A stretch of DNA of 64,000 nt from Platycnemis pennipes (Eukaryota > Arthropoda > Insecta > Odonata > Platycnemididae). The notes beneath the pieces were generated by a model. That model saw nothing but the letters and a program-made list of their open reading frames with translations, searched no databases and had not been told where the DNA came from. Each line of letters starts with the position of its first letter. The stretch's first letter is position 1. Below are positions 1-12,650 of the stretch, piece after piece. The translations under genes were made by a program, and so were the position numbers. The stretch spans positions 121,205,544 to 121,269,543 of the forward strand of contig OW121852.1 in NCBI GenBank assembly GCA_933228895.1, in the 5' to 3' direction.

Positions 1-880
1 AGGAATCTATTCGAAACCAAAATTAGAGAAAAAATAATGACGGAAAATAATTATGAGGCATTGAATCCAAGTATTTGGTGCATGAACCGTCCAGATTGAT
101 GGCAACGGTTTAAGAGACAGGCATATAAGCCAAGAATGTGGACACTATGTGAGATAAGTGTCCAAATTAATAATTAATTTTTATCTTCAGAATTAACTCC
201 ATCTCAAAAATGTTTTTCATAAGCTATGCAAGTTAAATGGCCAGAGTTTTCTTCCTCTATCGTAAGTTTCTATCCAACTTAATCCGGCGATAATCTGTTC
301 TTCTTAAGTTAGCATGCTTCCTTGAACGATATTTGGGTTGTGGCGCTTATTTCTTTCGAAAGTCGCTGCGATGAAAATAGTGACCAGTGAATTAAGTATT
401 TTACTTAACTACAATTAATTATTCGAAAAATAAACTAAGAGAAATAAATTAAATACCTAAACTGGCTGAAAAATCTGTCAACGCCCAACTTGATCCTTTG
501 TTAATCACAGTTTTTGGTTACATACTTCCTGAAACTAAGGAATAAAAATGCATAGAAAGAGATTTGACCAACCATAATAATATCGCGGTATTCGCCCAGC
601 GTTTTAGTATTCCGCCATTTAACCCTAAGATTTGGTGATGTAGTGAATAGTACAGTGTTGATAGTCAGATGTAATTATTGAATTCTATGCTATTGGCGTT
701 TTAGTACAGTTTGCAATAAATTCAATTTGGTCCCTGGAATAACAGGGTTAGGCTTGCCATTACTTTCAGCTGCTTCTTTCTTTTTTTTGAAACCTTATCG
801 ACTATTAATTAGATGGAGAAGACGATCCATATGTTGCAGCATGGATGCTCGAGTGAAATAGTAACGATAGCCCTCATATG
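1..880. other. AT-rich non-coding DNA, no feature recognised
   Basis: AT-rich sequence with short reading frames only. I see no exon-like open frame, repeat family or RNA gene in it. Confidence 0.5.
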
Positions 881-1400
881 CAGGCCTAAATCAACGTCGG
901 AAAGGAAAAAAAATAGGAGGGGGGGGGGGCAGAAGTAAGTACTGGCCGAAAGGCGGCAAATGAAAGGACAGGGCCGAGGGAAATAAGTGAGAGAGTGGCG
1001 GGAGACGTGGTGCGAAGGGAGTGAAACGAAATGACCGAGTTCGCGGGGGCGCGGGAAGGGGTTCAGATGAGGTCACTCAGAGGGCGGGAGGCAGCGGGGT
1101 ACGACAGGGAAGGCGTCTGGGGACATGGGGGTGAAGAAGAGGGTTTTTAGCGTGGGGAGTTATAAGAAGGAGCTAAATGAGGTTAAGAGGAATGGTGTGT
1201 TGGGTGTGGTGCTGTTGGAGCGGGATGGCGGAGGCGTGCGCGGTGGCGGGGGAAAGTGCGGGGGGCGGAGAGGGTGCCGGGGGTAATAGAAGAGAGACGA
1301 ATGACCACTCCCTTCCCCCTCCTCCCCCCCCACACTCGTTTGATTGGACTCACGTCATCAAGGGAGAGAGGAAGGAGGCTCTGCCGAAAAAGCAAAGTTT
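881..1400. other. GC-rich island, purine-rich then pyrimidine-rich top strand
   Basis: The top strand is strongly purine-rich from about 890 to 1295, including a run of ten or more G near 920, then turns to a C-rich pyrimidine tract at about 1303-1338 before a short purine patch. CpG dinucleotides are frequent compared with the flanks. Reading frames across it are biased Ser/Pro/Gly translations and not credible proteins. By composition it could be a regulatory or promoter-like island; no TATA box or transcript start can be assigned. Confidence 0.4.
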
Positions 1401-2225
1401 CTCGGTATATTATCGCTATTTATTCTCCTTGAATAGTTTGTGGATCATGTGACTCCAGTGGTATTGGGACGCACCGTAGTACTGGTGAGAGGGATCTATG
1501 TTTTCGTGGCTATTCATTTGTCGTGCAATTTCCCTTGAGAAGTTGAATCTGGCTGGGCCTTGAAGTAGATTCATATTCGGCTTAAAATAATTTGAATTAT
1601 TTGAAATATGAATCCAGTCTTTTCATTTGTTTTATCTAAATTTACTGTCGTAGTAGTCTTGTTTAGGTGGGTTTAAACTTTGGATCCTTTCCATTATCTC
1701 ATTTCATATATCAGTGCCAATCTTGACTTTTATTTATTTCATGATAAATATTTGGAATCATGAAAGTTAAGGGCTCAAGTAGCATGCCTAGCGTCTTCGA
1801 TAATATGTGAATATTCACGCGACATTAAACGAGCCGTAACTGGTTGCATTAACCCATAAAGTTAGTATTTACTTTCTCCCACTGAGTGACCAACCTTTTT
1901 TTGAATTTCAAGGGAAGTAAAAACCAAAAATTATTTTTAAATGTGTGAATAGAGCTTACTCGGACTGCGACCAACGACAAGTAAAATCCGACAAATATGC
2001 AGAGCATGTTATCTTTTCACCAAGTCCTCTTCAAGATTATTGTAGCATTTAGCCATGAGAAAAAAATACTTCTAAATTTTTATCCCTCGCACTTTAACGG
2101 AGGAAGAGGAGCCCTGATTCCTTACCTATTTTACTCGCACATTATATTTTATGAATTCCATACATATGATGTTAATGACAATTATATTTTTAATCATTAA
2201 TCCATATAATGCGGTCTTGTGAAAA
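1401..2225. other. AT-rich non-coding DNA, no feature recognised
   Basis: Nothing beyond AT-rich sequence and short chance reading frames. Confidence 0.5.
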
Positions 2226-2880
2226 CATTCAATCCACTCACATTTCACTTGGCCGAGAAGTCTCTCGCTCTCCCTCCCACGTCTGCTCGAATTTTTCCCT
2301 CTCTCAGTTTCCTTCTTTTTCAAGTGTTTCCTTTTCCCCGATAGGTGAAGAGGCGGCCAGCACGGCGACCACGCCCCTAGGACTCTAATTGCGACCATCC
2401 GCTCTTCGACTCCATTTCCCCTTGTCCACCGCGAACGGACGACTAAGAGCCCACAGCGTTGTAATGATTCCCAATCCCGCTCCTCCCCGCCCGCCCGCCT
2501 CCTCCCGCAGCCCACTCCTGCTGATAATGCCGTCTGCACCGAGAAATTTATCGTCGCTCTCTTGTTTTCGTCTTCCTTCTTTAAGGGGGGATGTTGTTGG
2601 CTTTATTTCTTGGGCGCGGTTGCGTTACTCCGGGAGTGAGGAGGGCAATGAATCGACAGGAAGAAACGGAAGGAATGAGGGGGTGGGAGGGAAGAAGATA
2701 AAAGAGTGCCAAAAGGGATTGGAATTAAGAAGGCAAAGAGGAGGATATCGCGATGAGGATGCGGAAAAGGCGTCCATGAGTGCATTGCAAGGCATGCGGA
2801 GATCGCCTGGGCGTGAAGCGGGCCCCTTTATTTTCTCTTTCTTCAATGCGCTGTCCGATACAAGTGGACACAAATGAAGG
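2226..2880. other. GC-rich island, pyrimidine-rich then purine-rich top strand
   Basis: A CT-rich stretch (about 2235-2540) with frequent CpG is followed by a GA-rich stretch (about 2620-2765). The order is opposite to most islands in this window. Overlapping frames on both strands up to 162 codons reflect low stop density in GC-rich DNA; their translations are low complexity and match no family I know. Confidence 0.4.
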
Positions 2881-3880
2881 GATTTTCGTTCCTTTCTTCT
2901 TAGCTCCTTCCTCACACGTTTGATATGGATGACGGAGATTTAGAGTCATTCCAGTTCCGCGATTAATTGCTGTACATCTTTTCCCTCTCCCTGCTGTCAG
3001 TATTTCATTTATGAGATTGACGTGAAGCGTTAGTGTGTGGGAATAATAAAACTGAGGTTTTGAGGCGTGTCTCGGCGGATGGCATGGTGACAGAAATGAA
3101 ATATTTTGTGTGATTCACGATTAAGTAACCTTCACCTGGCTCTTGTCAGCTGTTCCCGTTTTGAAGGTCTCAGGGCATGACAGTAACTGATGAAGAACTA
3201 GGTCCCCTCACGCTCTGAACGTGTCAACGTGTGAATCTTAGAAATACCATATTTACAGCTGATTACTGGATTGCATCTAAACGTTGAGACAATTACGGTA
3301 AGCGCCTTAATCCATACATATTGAAATGAATCAGCTCCCTACCAATAAGATTGGGTAGACTCCATGCAATCCCCGAGCCTGTTCGCGCGACGAAGAAAGC
3401 ACACTGGTGCTGGTTGCTCGACCTTGCTGGTAATTTTACAACGGAAATTAGCGCGTTCAGAGCATTGTACTAACATCGTAAATCGCTATCGTCTAATTGT
3501 TTGTAACAAGTTTTGTGTTTCTTAAACCTCTTTGAATATGAGACTCCATTTTCAGTTGTAGCTTGTGTTTATGTCATGTTACAACAATTTATTTTCTCCC
3601 TTTTCTTCCCCAAACATCAGCTCAGAACTCTTGTTTTACACCAAAATCAGCCACTTCTCTTGTTGGTAGTTGCACTCTGTTTTTATTCGCGCATTTATAA
3701 ATATTGTAGGCTAGAGAAAGTCCGCAAGTAAAACGTATGAAAGGAAATGAGGTCTTGAATTAGTCCAATAATTTTCTGATCAAGGGAATTATTCTCGTAA
3801 TTATATGCTCTGTCCGTTAAAAATAGAAACAATATGATAATGTGATCAATTCCATCGTTGCGCCATATGAAATTGAAGGG
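2881..3880. other. AT-rich non-coding DNA, no feature recognised
   Basis: No coherent coding frame or repeat recognised. Confidence 0.45.
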
Positions 3881-3889
3881 TTGCGAACT

Positions 3890-4060
3890 TGTCCCTGGAA
3901 CCTTAACGGTGTTACCCACTGGAATTGCACAGTAGCAGAAATTCTACACAGACAATAATTATCCACCTTGATCGGGACTCGAACCCGGTCTTTTTTATTT
4001 AAAATTAATAAAAATAATTTTATTTAAGAACTGACATAAGCTGATGACTCTCACCAGTAA
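3890..4060 (-). mobile_element. tRNA-derived SINE-like fragment
   Basis: Read on the minus strand, 3985-3975 is GGTTCGAGTCC, a very good RNA polymerase III box B (tRNA T-loop) sequence. It is followed by a non-tRNA body rather than a tRNA 3' end. A possible box A lies near 4050, separated from box B by an AT-rich insert longer than in a tRNA, so this is not a working tRNA gene. It is best read as a damaged tRNA-derived SINE of a different type from the three related copies at 24.3, 34.0 and 61.4 kb. Element ends are uncertain. Confidence 0.4.
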
Positions 4061-4269
4061 TTTATCATGCTATACTATCGCTTAAAGATATTTTTAAAGT
4101 CATCACTGATGTGGAATGATGATAAAAACGATAGTTTACCATCTACGGAGGAGATAAACGTGGCCTACCGAAAATATCTGCATGTATGTAATAGCCTGCA
4201 AGCCAGCATAAAGGTGTGTGGCAGGGGTAGATTTAGTTCAAACATGAATTTTATATCATACTGAAAAAG

Positions 4270-4566
4270 CACTGTAAAAAGTAGATCTGATTTTAAGGCA
4301 CAAAAGCGATCTGAAATTCAGATGCAACAATTTTAAGACAGGGTATGTTGAATTTCAGCAGTAATATCTTGTCTAAAAATAAGGCAGGTGAACGACTGAA
4401 AATCAGACCATCCAGAATCCTGCTTCCTCTGCTTCCTGCTTAACTGCTCCTGTACCAACCATCCATGTTTTCTGCCTCTTCCGCACCTTGCATCCGTGTT
4501 CCTGCCTTAAACCAGACAGCGCTTAAATTCAGATCGCACTGAAAATCAGATCAACTTTTTACAGTG
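4270..4566. mobile_element. Small inverted-repeat element (MITE-like), 297 bp
   Basis: The left end CACTGTAAAAAGTAGATC and the reverse complement of the right end, CACTGTAAAAAGTTGATC, match at all but one position; similarity continues inward to about 45 bp (shared GATCTGATTTT and CGATCTGAA blocks). The interior is non-coding with a repetitive CTGCTTCC-like stretch near 4420-4445. Terminal inverted repeats on a 0.3-kb non-coding body are the mark of a non-autonomous DNA transposon. I could not identify a clear target-site duplication, so the superfamily is left open. Confidence 0.7.
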
Positions 4567-6110
4567 AGGGTTTATTACTAGCTATAGTCTAGTCAAAATA
4601 TAAACAGTTTTAAAAAGATTAAAATATCAAAGCAAGCATGCTGTTAGTTGGGTTAGCTTAGAGTTCTTATATCAACATGCAACTTACTATGCAATAAGTG
4701 TATCAAATTAGACACTTGTATTTATACTATTGAATATATTTACAGGTATTCATATCCCTAGTTGTACGAATAAAGAAACACATACAATCGAATCTGTCGA
4801 TTCGGTAATCAATTTTTCATTAATCTTTTGAGTAATTCCAGGCTACGATCAGCTTAACCAATGATTTCATCCAAAGTTTCATCCAAAATTCCATCCAAAC
4901 GCTGAGAAAGATTGTGCGTGTCTTATTCCAAGACATTTCATGGATTCCACGCTTTTTCATTTGTTATTCTTAATGTAGTAAGTGTTAAAACTAGTCTTTT
5001 TCCAAAAATTCATTAATACGCTAAATTCTTTACTACACATATATAACGGCTCTAAACAAGTAAACCGATAACCGTGACTACTATAAAATACCACGGCTAT
5101 TGTATATTTTTGAAATTCAAATTAAAATAGTTCCAATTTAATGGATATTATTTTGAAGCGTGACCATGAATATGAAGCAGTTCTTTGATTATTTACTCGG
5201 TTACTTTAAATCATATAGGTTTTGCATAAATTTTGTACAAATAGTATTTTGTTTGTTCACTGGTAGACTAATACTCTCCGAGTTTCCGAATATTGGAATA
5301 GATAACTACTTACTTACTCCTTGTTGGTTTTAAATAACAAAGCAGCATCAGCTAAATTTATATCCTTTATCTTCTATTGATAATACCTGTCGTCGGTTGC
5401 CTTTATTACTTTCCTCTGATTGAAAAGGGCTGCCATTTCATTATTAAAAGCATGCACTGACCTGGCTCTATTTTTTGTTGTGTTCCATTTTTAAATTTTT
5501 CATGGCATTTTGAAATTTTTCCTGGCTGATTCCGTTTTAGCAAAGTGAAAGCCTTTCCTTCGTTGACTTCGCATAAGTTATAGTGCAAATCGGGGAAAAT
5601 GAATGAAAAATATTAACGTTTGAACAAATTCGATGAGCATTTAATAATTACCCAGGGAAAGGAGGTGAGAGTATTTCTCTTTATTCACTTACATCTAACG
5701 GTAACGAAAACATCGTAGACTGAATACATTTCTTGATGTTCTTATTGCTCTCATTATTTTTCACCATAGCGTGTTATGCTCTTCTAGATGTATTTTAATA
5801 GTGGCCGATCCACTTGGTATGAAATATGAATGCGAATTTTGTGTTGGAACTGGGGCATTATTAAAATAAGATTTTTTAGTTATTGAAAATAAGTAATCAG
5901 TCGCTAAGGCACCTTCTCATCAACAGAATGAAGTAGAAAACTTTCGGTAACACATATTGCCTTAAGGAGATTTTTTTCTCTAATCTCTGTAGAATCTTCT
6001 CAAATCACCACGTACCGAGATTAACGGAATGCTCTTCGAGCACTGAAGCCAGAAATAATCCACCAACTTGGTCATAAAAATAAAATCACGGAACTTGATG
6101 TATAAAACCG
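4567..6110. other. AT-rich non-coding DNA with a short TTTCATCCAAA repeat
   Basis: Mostly unremarkable AT-rich DNA. At about 4864-4901 the motif TTTCATCCAAA and close variants recur three times in tandem. No gene is supported. Confidence 0.45.
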
Positions 6111-6640
6111 GAATGTGACAGTAAACTCGAGGAGGGATAAAGAGAGGTGCGGACTAGTTCAGGATAGCATTGCGGCGGAGATAGTAAACTTGAGATGCGC
6201 GGAGGAGAAGCTATCGACCTTCGTCCGGCGGGGAACTTAAAAAAGGAGTCTGGCGAGGAGAAATGTGCCGGGTCTTACAAATCGGTTGATTCCCTTCTTG
6301 GAGGCGGGAGGTCTGAGCACCGTGGGCTTGGATTAAGACGTTTTGAGCGAGGGTGGTGACGGGTGGTGGGGAAGTGTGTGTGAGTTGGTGCATGCGAGCG
6401 GGGTTAAGGGGAGGGTGAGAGAGGGAAAGGTGTAAACTGTCTGCTGCGAGGAAGAAGGGTTGGGACGTTTTGCGAGCAGTCCTTTACGGACGTGGCGGGA
6501 GCCGAAGGCAGCACCGGTTGAAGCAGTGAGACGGCTGGAGACGACTGGAATGATTAAGGAGTCCACAGGGTGCGTGAGGGAAAGTGCAAAAGGGGTTCAA
6601 ACGGGAACGACATTGTTCTATAAGTGTAACTATCATAGAT
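6111..6640. other. GC-rich island, purine-rich top strand
   Basis: G- and A-rich top strand with raised CpG between AT-rich flanks. The 118-codon plus frame here has no recognisable domain and biased composition. Possibly regulatory by analogy with the other islands. Confidence 0.35.
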
Positions 6641-8887
6641 TGCACCCCAAGTGGAATGATTTACGCTGGTCTGGATGCCGAGGAAATCACTATCCAGCGA
6701 TAATGAAGCTGCATGTAATAAATATTTTTCGTGATATTACTAATCATCGGTGGTACATGGGGCAAGGGGTGTTACATAATAAACATCTGCCGCTCTCTTT
6801 AATGCCACTACTATGAGGGTTACGAACTGATAGCGAAATGTTTTCAACATAATACTTACAACTTTACATAAGAATAAGTAAATTGATTTTTATAAATTTC
6901 CGGCGCTATCGTGGAGTGCCGTCACCTCTGGTTACCGCTGAAAAGAACTTAAAACATAGATGATACTCATTCACTAGAAAAACTACAAGGTCTAAGTCTG
7001 AAATTTTGATTGGCTCTTGTACGAGTCACGCGTATGAGTGAATATTCCTAAACGGAGGTGCAAGAGGCTATTGGATACCAGATGAATACCTGTAAAGTTC
7101 TGCAATCTATACCGCTTTCAGAGTGAGAAAAGGCAAGCATTCAGGTTTTATGGATTTTATTCTCTTAGAAACGGCGGTGGCAGTGAATTCAGGGTATTTA
7201 CTCATTCAATTTCGTTGCCATGTTCGATTAATTGGAGCACTATTGCTTTGAATCCAATCAGGTCTACCAGGTCTTTCTGAAAAAAAATCAGGGCTCTTGG
7301 TACACCTTTTGTATCAATATTTTGTTACAACTGAGGCTTCGGGGCCAAGGAGAACTTAAGAAGCAAGGTCAGATTGGTGGGGTCCCTTAAGTCCCGTGGT
7401 CGAATAGTAAAAAATTAACGCAAAAAATTTCAATTTTTCCTAGATAAAAGATGCTTGTATTCGTATAATGTATCGTTAACAGTAACATAAAGTTAACCAA
7501 TATCAAATATTCTTCTTAACTTTCGTGAAAATTAACTCAGGTTAAAGAGGAATAAAATGACGCGATATTTTCGACCTTGAAGACATGATCACTGTCTAAT
7601 TGAAACAAATGACAAAAAATATAAAATCACTAAGATCATATTTGTGTATAACACACTGTTTTCATAACCGATTAGTGCATTTGGTGCAGAAACCCTGGAG
7701 TAAGGTGTGAACGTTATACTCTTTGTTTCCATCGGTTCCTTTATCTGTCCATTATTCGTTTTTCACATTATTCCATCTCATATACCCACTTTCTCATGAC
7801 TTTTTCTCGTGTTTTTAGCCCACTTTTATCGAAAACAGATACCACTCCCGATAACACCTCAGTTGCCTTTTCATGCATTCTAAATTGCCTTATTACGCCT
7901 CAATTTCTTCATTGCCGTGCTTTTTTCAGTTTGCTATCCAACAACTCGTTTCTGCAACTTTTCTCCATTTCCATATTTGAACATTCTCCCATCTATTTTC
8001 AAGGACTTCAAAACCCTCCATGGCTGTATATTCCTTTTTATGTTTTTTCTACCAATTTTATCATGTCTGAACATGGAGTTTTGATTATTTTTACCCTCTT
8101 TTGATGGATGCGCCGCATGCCTACATATAAATATAATGCAATACAACCATTTGCTACAAGTGCTTTGATGGTTAAGTTTTAAGAATTGATTCACTTTTGC
8201 CCTCTACTTTCGTTAGTGCTCGTCACTCATATCATTAAAACTATTTGGATAAATTATTATATTTTTGGCAATAAAGTGTAACAGGCGAGAAATGCTAAAG
8301 AAAGCGTTTGGAAATCAATTTATATCCCTCTTTAGGACGTAGTTTGTCCTTTGAGATAAGCAATGAATAATCGCCGAGAATAGCCCTGGTTCATTTTCAT
8401 CATGCCTTCACCAGCTTCTCCCTAGGCAGTTCACGTAGCGGCAGTATAGAATAAAGCAAATTCCACTTAAGCATCACAATAAGCGGCTCTGAAGAACAAA
8501 GATTTGAAGTTTATCACTACCAGAATGAGAGATAAGGCATTTTTATTGCTTTCGTGAAGAGCCTACGTTATGGCACCACCTATTGAAATTCTCTCGCTAG
8601 AAAAATGTCTTCAAACCTTGTAGTCTTGAACAAGGAAAGGGATTTCTCAAGGAATGCCACAGTGACTGGCCAACCATAATAATGATAAGTTGCTTAAAAA
8701 ACTTTTCCTAGTTAATTTTACTCTGTGTATTCGAAATGGGGTCTAATTCCTAATGATATGCTGACATACTTTCATTTCCACATGGGTGTCATGCATTATC
8801 ATGTATTAAAACAGCGTCGGAATGAACTGTTTGGATCTGATTTCTTTATTTCGGTTTGTAAGCTAGTACTATGATACGTTTGCTGTC
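6641..8887. other. AT-rich non-coding DNA; T/C-rich tract at about 7720-8110
   Basis: No gene supported. The stretch 7720-8110 is strikingly T/C-rich on the top strand, so its complement is A-rich like the coding strand of the RTE element further on. It could be an old antisense retrotransposon piece, but I could not recognise any conserved reverse-transcriptase motif in it. Confidence 0.4.
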
Positions 8888-8943
8888 TTCACCCCCCGCC
8901 ACACAACCTCGCGGTGGCTAGCAGGGTATTTTGTAGATGTACT
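8888..8943 (+). repeat. Short interspersed repeat core, copy 1
   Basis: The segment starts with TTCACCCCCCGCCACAC and ends with GCAGGGTATTTTGTAGATGT. The same ordered blocks (CACCCC..GCCACAC, then a GGTGGCTnGCAGGGT-type block, then TATGTAGATGT) recur at four other places in this window on both strands. It has no coding potential. It is probably the conserved part of a larger dispersed repeat, perhaps a SINE, whose ends I cannot define. Confidence 0.6.
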
Positions 8944-9957
8944 GTGGTCGTGTTCCAACGTTAGGCTTTTTTCAAATGTATCGAAAATTGTTCTCGCATC
9001 TTTGCTCCATGAATAAATGCATGCTAGTCTTTTTGTAGGCGTTTCAAGTGTCCGAGTGTAAAAATTTAAAATACGTTTATTTATTAATTCTTTATGGCCA
9101 CCTGCTTGGTGCTATGCTTGTGATACAAGAAACTATACTCCTTATGTTTTATTACTTTGTGTAAATTTCCTTAATTTGCCATTAGTGAGGGACGTCAGTG
9201 TTATTAAGGTGGTATCTTTGCGATAGAATGTATGAACATATGTAATATAACACTCATAGCAATAATATATTATAAAGGACTCTAAAATTATAATTTGTAA
9301 ATAGTGAATTTCGTGTCACAATGAAAAGGTAAAAAATGTTATGTGGAGTCGCAGAATTATGTTTTCATGATGACAAAATAAGTAATTTTATAAAGTAGTG
9401 CCTGTCGTACGATGAAATTTGATATTATTTTTATCGTTTCTTGAAATACTTGAATTGTTAAAATAAGTTGGAAGTTGATTGAGACTGTTTAGGTTGCTAT
9501 GCAAGGTGCTGAGATATTTTTGGCCGTGATCGTAAGAGAGACAAAAATTATGAGTTGCAAAGTAATAAAAGATATTAAAATTTGATAGCTTTGACACGTC
9601 ACCATTACAAGTGACCTTAGAAAATTTTTTATATTCATAATATGTATGAAATCATTATTTTCTCGGATAATACAGATTTTGATGTGTGTCTGGATATTTT
9701 TAGATGTGAACGATTTTCTCAAACAACCATAAGGGATGCAATTCCTGGTTTTTATGACATAGCCTCATTCTTTAAAATAAATATGCGTTATAAATATAAA
9801 ATCTAGTGATATTAAGCGCAATTGGGTAGAAGAACTGCAAGAGACAAGTCTTTCTTGTGTTAATTATTCAGTGGACTGTCTTCAGGTATGTTTGCTGCTT
9901 GCCGCGTTGAAATCAATCACACATGCATTCGATGAAAATGTTGTCTATAACTTAGCT
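8944..9957. other. AT-rich non-coding DNA
   Basis: No gene or repeat recognised up to the RTE target site. The first part of a plus-strand reading frame starting at 9871 belongs to this flanking DNA, not to the retrotransposon that follows. Confidence 0.45.
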
Positions 9958-12101
9958 ATATCGTTTTCTCTCTTAAAACTCAAGAAATTAAAGAAATCAA
10001 TGAAGAACGTATGGCAAGTAGAGAAACTAAGGGAACCTCAACAACGGCTGGCCTTCCAGAAGGCAGTGGAAAACAAAATAGAAGAGGATTTGACCGTGAA
10101 ATCAGTAGAAAAGAGATGGGAGAAAATCAAAATCGGGCTACAGGTAGCAGCAAAAGAAGTTCTGGGGAGAAGAAAAGTTTTTAAGAAGAAGGCATGGGTT
10201 ACAGAAGAAGTCTCGGAATTGATTGAAGAGAGAAGAAAGTATAAAAATGTGGAAACTGAAGAAGGGCAACTTCGCTCTAAAAGAATCAGTAATGAAATAA
10301 ACCGTAAAGTGAGAAAGGCAAGGGAAATGTGGATGAAGGATCTATGCGAAGATGTACAAAGCAACCTCGCAAAAGGAAATGTGGAAGTTGCCTAGAGGAT
10401 GGTGAGAAATCACTTCAAAGAACGGGTTGCAAGGTGTAACAGCATCAGGGACAAGAATGGAGAACTCTTAGTTGAACATGACGATAAAGTGAAGAGATGG
10501 AAGGAATACTTGGAAGAGTTTTATAGTGGAAGCTATCTTAGAGCGGAAGTAATCGAAGAGTAAAATGAAATCGATGAGGATGAATTTGGAGCCCCAATCC
10601 TAAGATCAGAATTTGATGCAGCTGTAAGGGATCTGAAGATAAATAAGGCTTCAGGAATAGATGATATTCCTGCCGAACTAATAAAAAACGCCGGAGAGGA
10701 GACGTTTACTCAGCTGTACAAAACCATATGCGATATGTACTCAACAGAAGAGATACCCACGAGCTTTGAGAAGAATACCATCATTTCTATTGCCAAAAAG
10801 AAGAGAGCTGAGAGCTGTGAACATTTTAGGACCATAAGCCTGACGACACACGCCTCGAAGATATTGACGAGAATCATCTGTAGAAGAATAGTGCGAAAAG
10901 AGGAGTTCCTGGATGAGGACCGATTAGGGTTCAGAAGAAACAAGGGCACAAGAGAAGCAATTTTGGCCCTAAGGCTACTTATAGAGAAGAGAATAGAGAA
11001 GAATCTACCGACGTTTGTTGCATTTGTAGATTTGGAGAAGACATTTGACAACGTGGATTGGAATATGATGCTAAAGGTTCTGAAGAATTTGGAGAATCAT
11101 ACAATGACCGAAGAGTTATCCACAGCTTGTATAAAAACCAGATGGCCATAATCAAATTAGGACCCAGCAGTGCAGAAGCAAGCATAAAGAAAAGAGTGAG
11201 GCAAGGATGTGCACTGTCTCCCGTATTATTCAATGTCTACATCGAGAAAGTCATCCAAAAAGTCAAAGAAAAGTCTCCGGGAGTGAATATCCACGGGGAG
11301 AAAATCAGCATGCTAAGATTCGCCGATGACATAGCAGTCATGGCAGAGATAGAAGGTGATGACACTAGGAAATATGGAAAGAAAAATGACCAGATATCAT
11401 CTGAAGATAAATAAAATGAAAACTAAGTTATTGGTATGCAGTAGGAGAAAGGAAGCCAGGACCAATGTTAAACTAGGAAAACAAAAAATCGAGGAGTTGG
11501 AAGAGTTCCGCTACATGGGAAGCCGAGTAACCAGAGATGGACGAAGTAAAAGAGAAAATGCCAGTAGAATTGCCCGTGCAAAAAGGGTATTTTACCAGAA
11601 GAAGATTCTGCTTACAGCTGCAAATACAAGCGTTGAAGTAAGGAAACATTTCATTAGATCATATATCTGGAGCATTCTACTATTATGCAGCGAAGCATGG
11701 ACAGTAATAGCAGCAGAGAAATCCAGGCTGGAAGCATTTGAAATGTGGTGCTACCGAAGAATGTTGAAGATAAAATGAACGGATCTAGTGACAAACGAAG
11801 AAATGTTAAAAAGAGTGGGATAGAAGAGATGTTTACAGAAAACATTAAAAAGAAGACGAGACAACTTAATCGGCCACATATTAAGACACGATGGCCTGAT
11901 GAAGACAATCGTCGAGGGAAAAGTGAACGGGAAAATGGAAAAGGCAGACCTCTTATGAGGTATTTGGAGCAAGTTGTGAAGGATATAAAAGAGAGGAGCT
12001 ACGTCAATATGAAGAGGTTGGCCGATAGAAGAATCGAGTGAAGGGCTGCGTCAAACCAATCCTAGGATTGTTGACCGATGATGATGATGATATCGTTTTC
12101 T
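9958..12101 (+). mobile_element. 5'-truncated RTE-clade non-LTR retrotransposon with target-site duplication
   Basis: The body (9970-12089) is bounded by the 12-bp direct repeat ATATCGTTTTCT at 9958-9969 and 12090-12101, a target-site duplication as left by target-primed reverse transcription. The 3' end, after the reading frame, is a short (GAT)n run at about 12077-12089; RTE elements characteristically end in short microsatellite-like tails rather than long poly(A). The 5' end is truncated: almost all of the apurinic-type endonuclease is missing and the body opens in the linker before the reverse transcriptase. A second copy of the same family lies at 58525-58852 on the other strand and a more diverged tail at about 61690-62025. 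Confidence 0.9.
9985..12065 (+). pseudogene. RTE-type reverse transcriptase relic (non-LTR retrotransposon)
   Basis: Translated in pieces, this gives the linker between endonuclease and reverse transcriptase (9985-10395), the reverse transcriptase (about 10590-11450) and the RTE C-terminal region (to 12065). Visible landmarks are GIDDIPAELI, TIISIAKKK with HFRTISLTTHASKILTRI, the motif-A region FVAFVDLEKTFDNVDW, RQGCALSPVLFNVYIE, and the catalytic LRFADDIAVM with FADD at 11319-11330. The protein would copy its own RNA into DNA at a nicked target. It is dead: in-frame stops at about 10393, 10561, 11776, 11821 and 12039, and frameshifts near 11080, 11375 and 11937. Two of the stops read TGA where the related copy or context has TGG (Trp). 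The motif order fits RTE/BovB better than CR1 or Jockey. The first 33 codons of the open frame starting at 9871 are host flank. Confidence 0.88.
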
Positions 12102-12650
12102 ACATGCCATCTACAAATTTAAATTTGATGGAAAACCTTATATCTTAATCCGTTAAAAAGTAGCATTTATTAGTTAATGAGTAATGGTACTCTCATAAAT
12201 ACATATGGAACAAAGATTAAAAGCTATATTACTCAATCTGATGAATGACCTCTGTAATTTCCATCGCACTTATCATTCATCTTCGTTTGCGGAGAATATT
12301 ACATTGTAAGCACCACAGGAATGAATAAAAATATTTCTATATAGTTGTTATTGGACGTACCAATGTATGTACATACAATCGGGTTCATCATATCCTCATA
12401 GCTTCTCAAGAAAAAGAATCCCCATTGAGTAGCATTTTCTTCACATTTTGATTTGATGATGATTTCCTACTTAATTTTTTAACAATTTGGACGCACTGGT
12501 AAAAATATCAAAGTCACTTTATTATAAAATAACTGCACTTCATAGCTCACTATCCGATTGCAAGAATAAATTATTTCTTCTTAATTAGGTTATTATTTGA
12601 AGGATTTTTCGGGGAAATATCACTGCGTGCAAAAATGCATTTACGTGTTA
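12102..12650. other. AT-rich non-coding DNA, no feature recognised
   Basis: Nothing supported between the RTE target site and the next GC-rich island. Confidence 0.5.

Noticed and set aside
2126..2877. Overlapping frames of 137-162 codons on both strands
   Set aside because: Low stop frequency in a GC-rich island; biased composition and no recognised domain.
9871..9969. N-terminal part of the first RTE frame
   Set aside because: It lies upstream of the target-site duplication, so these 33 codons are flanking DNA that happens to be in frame.
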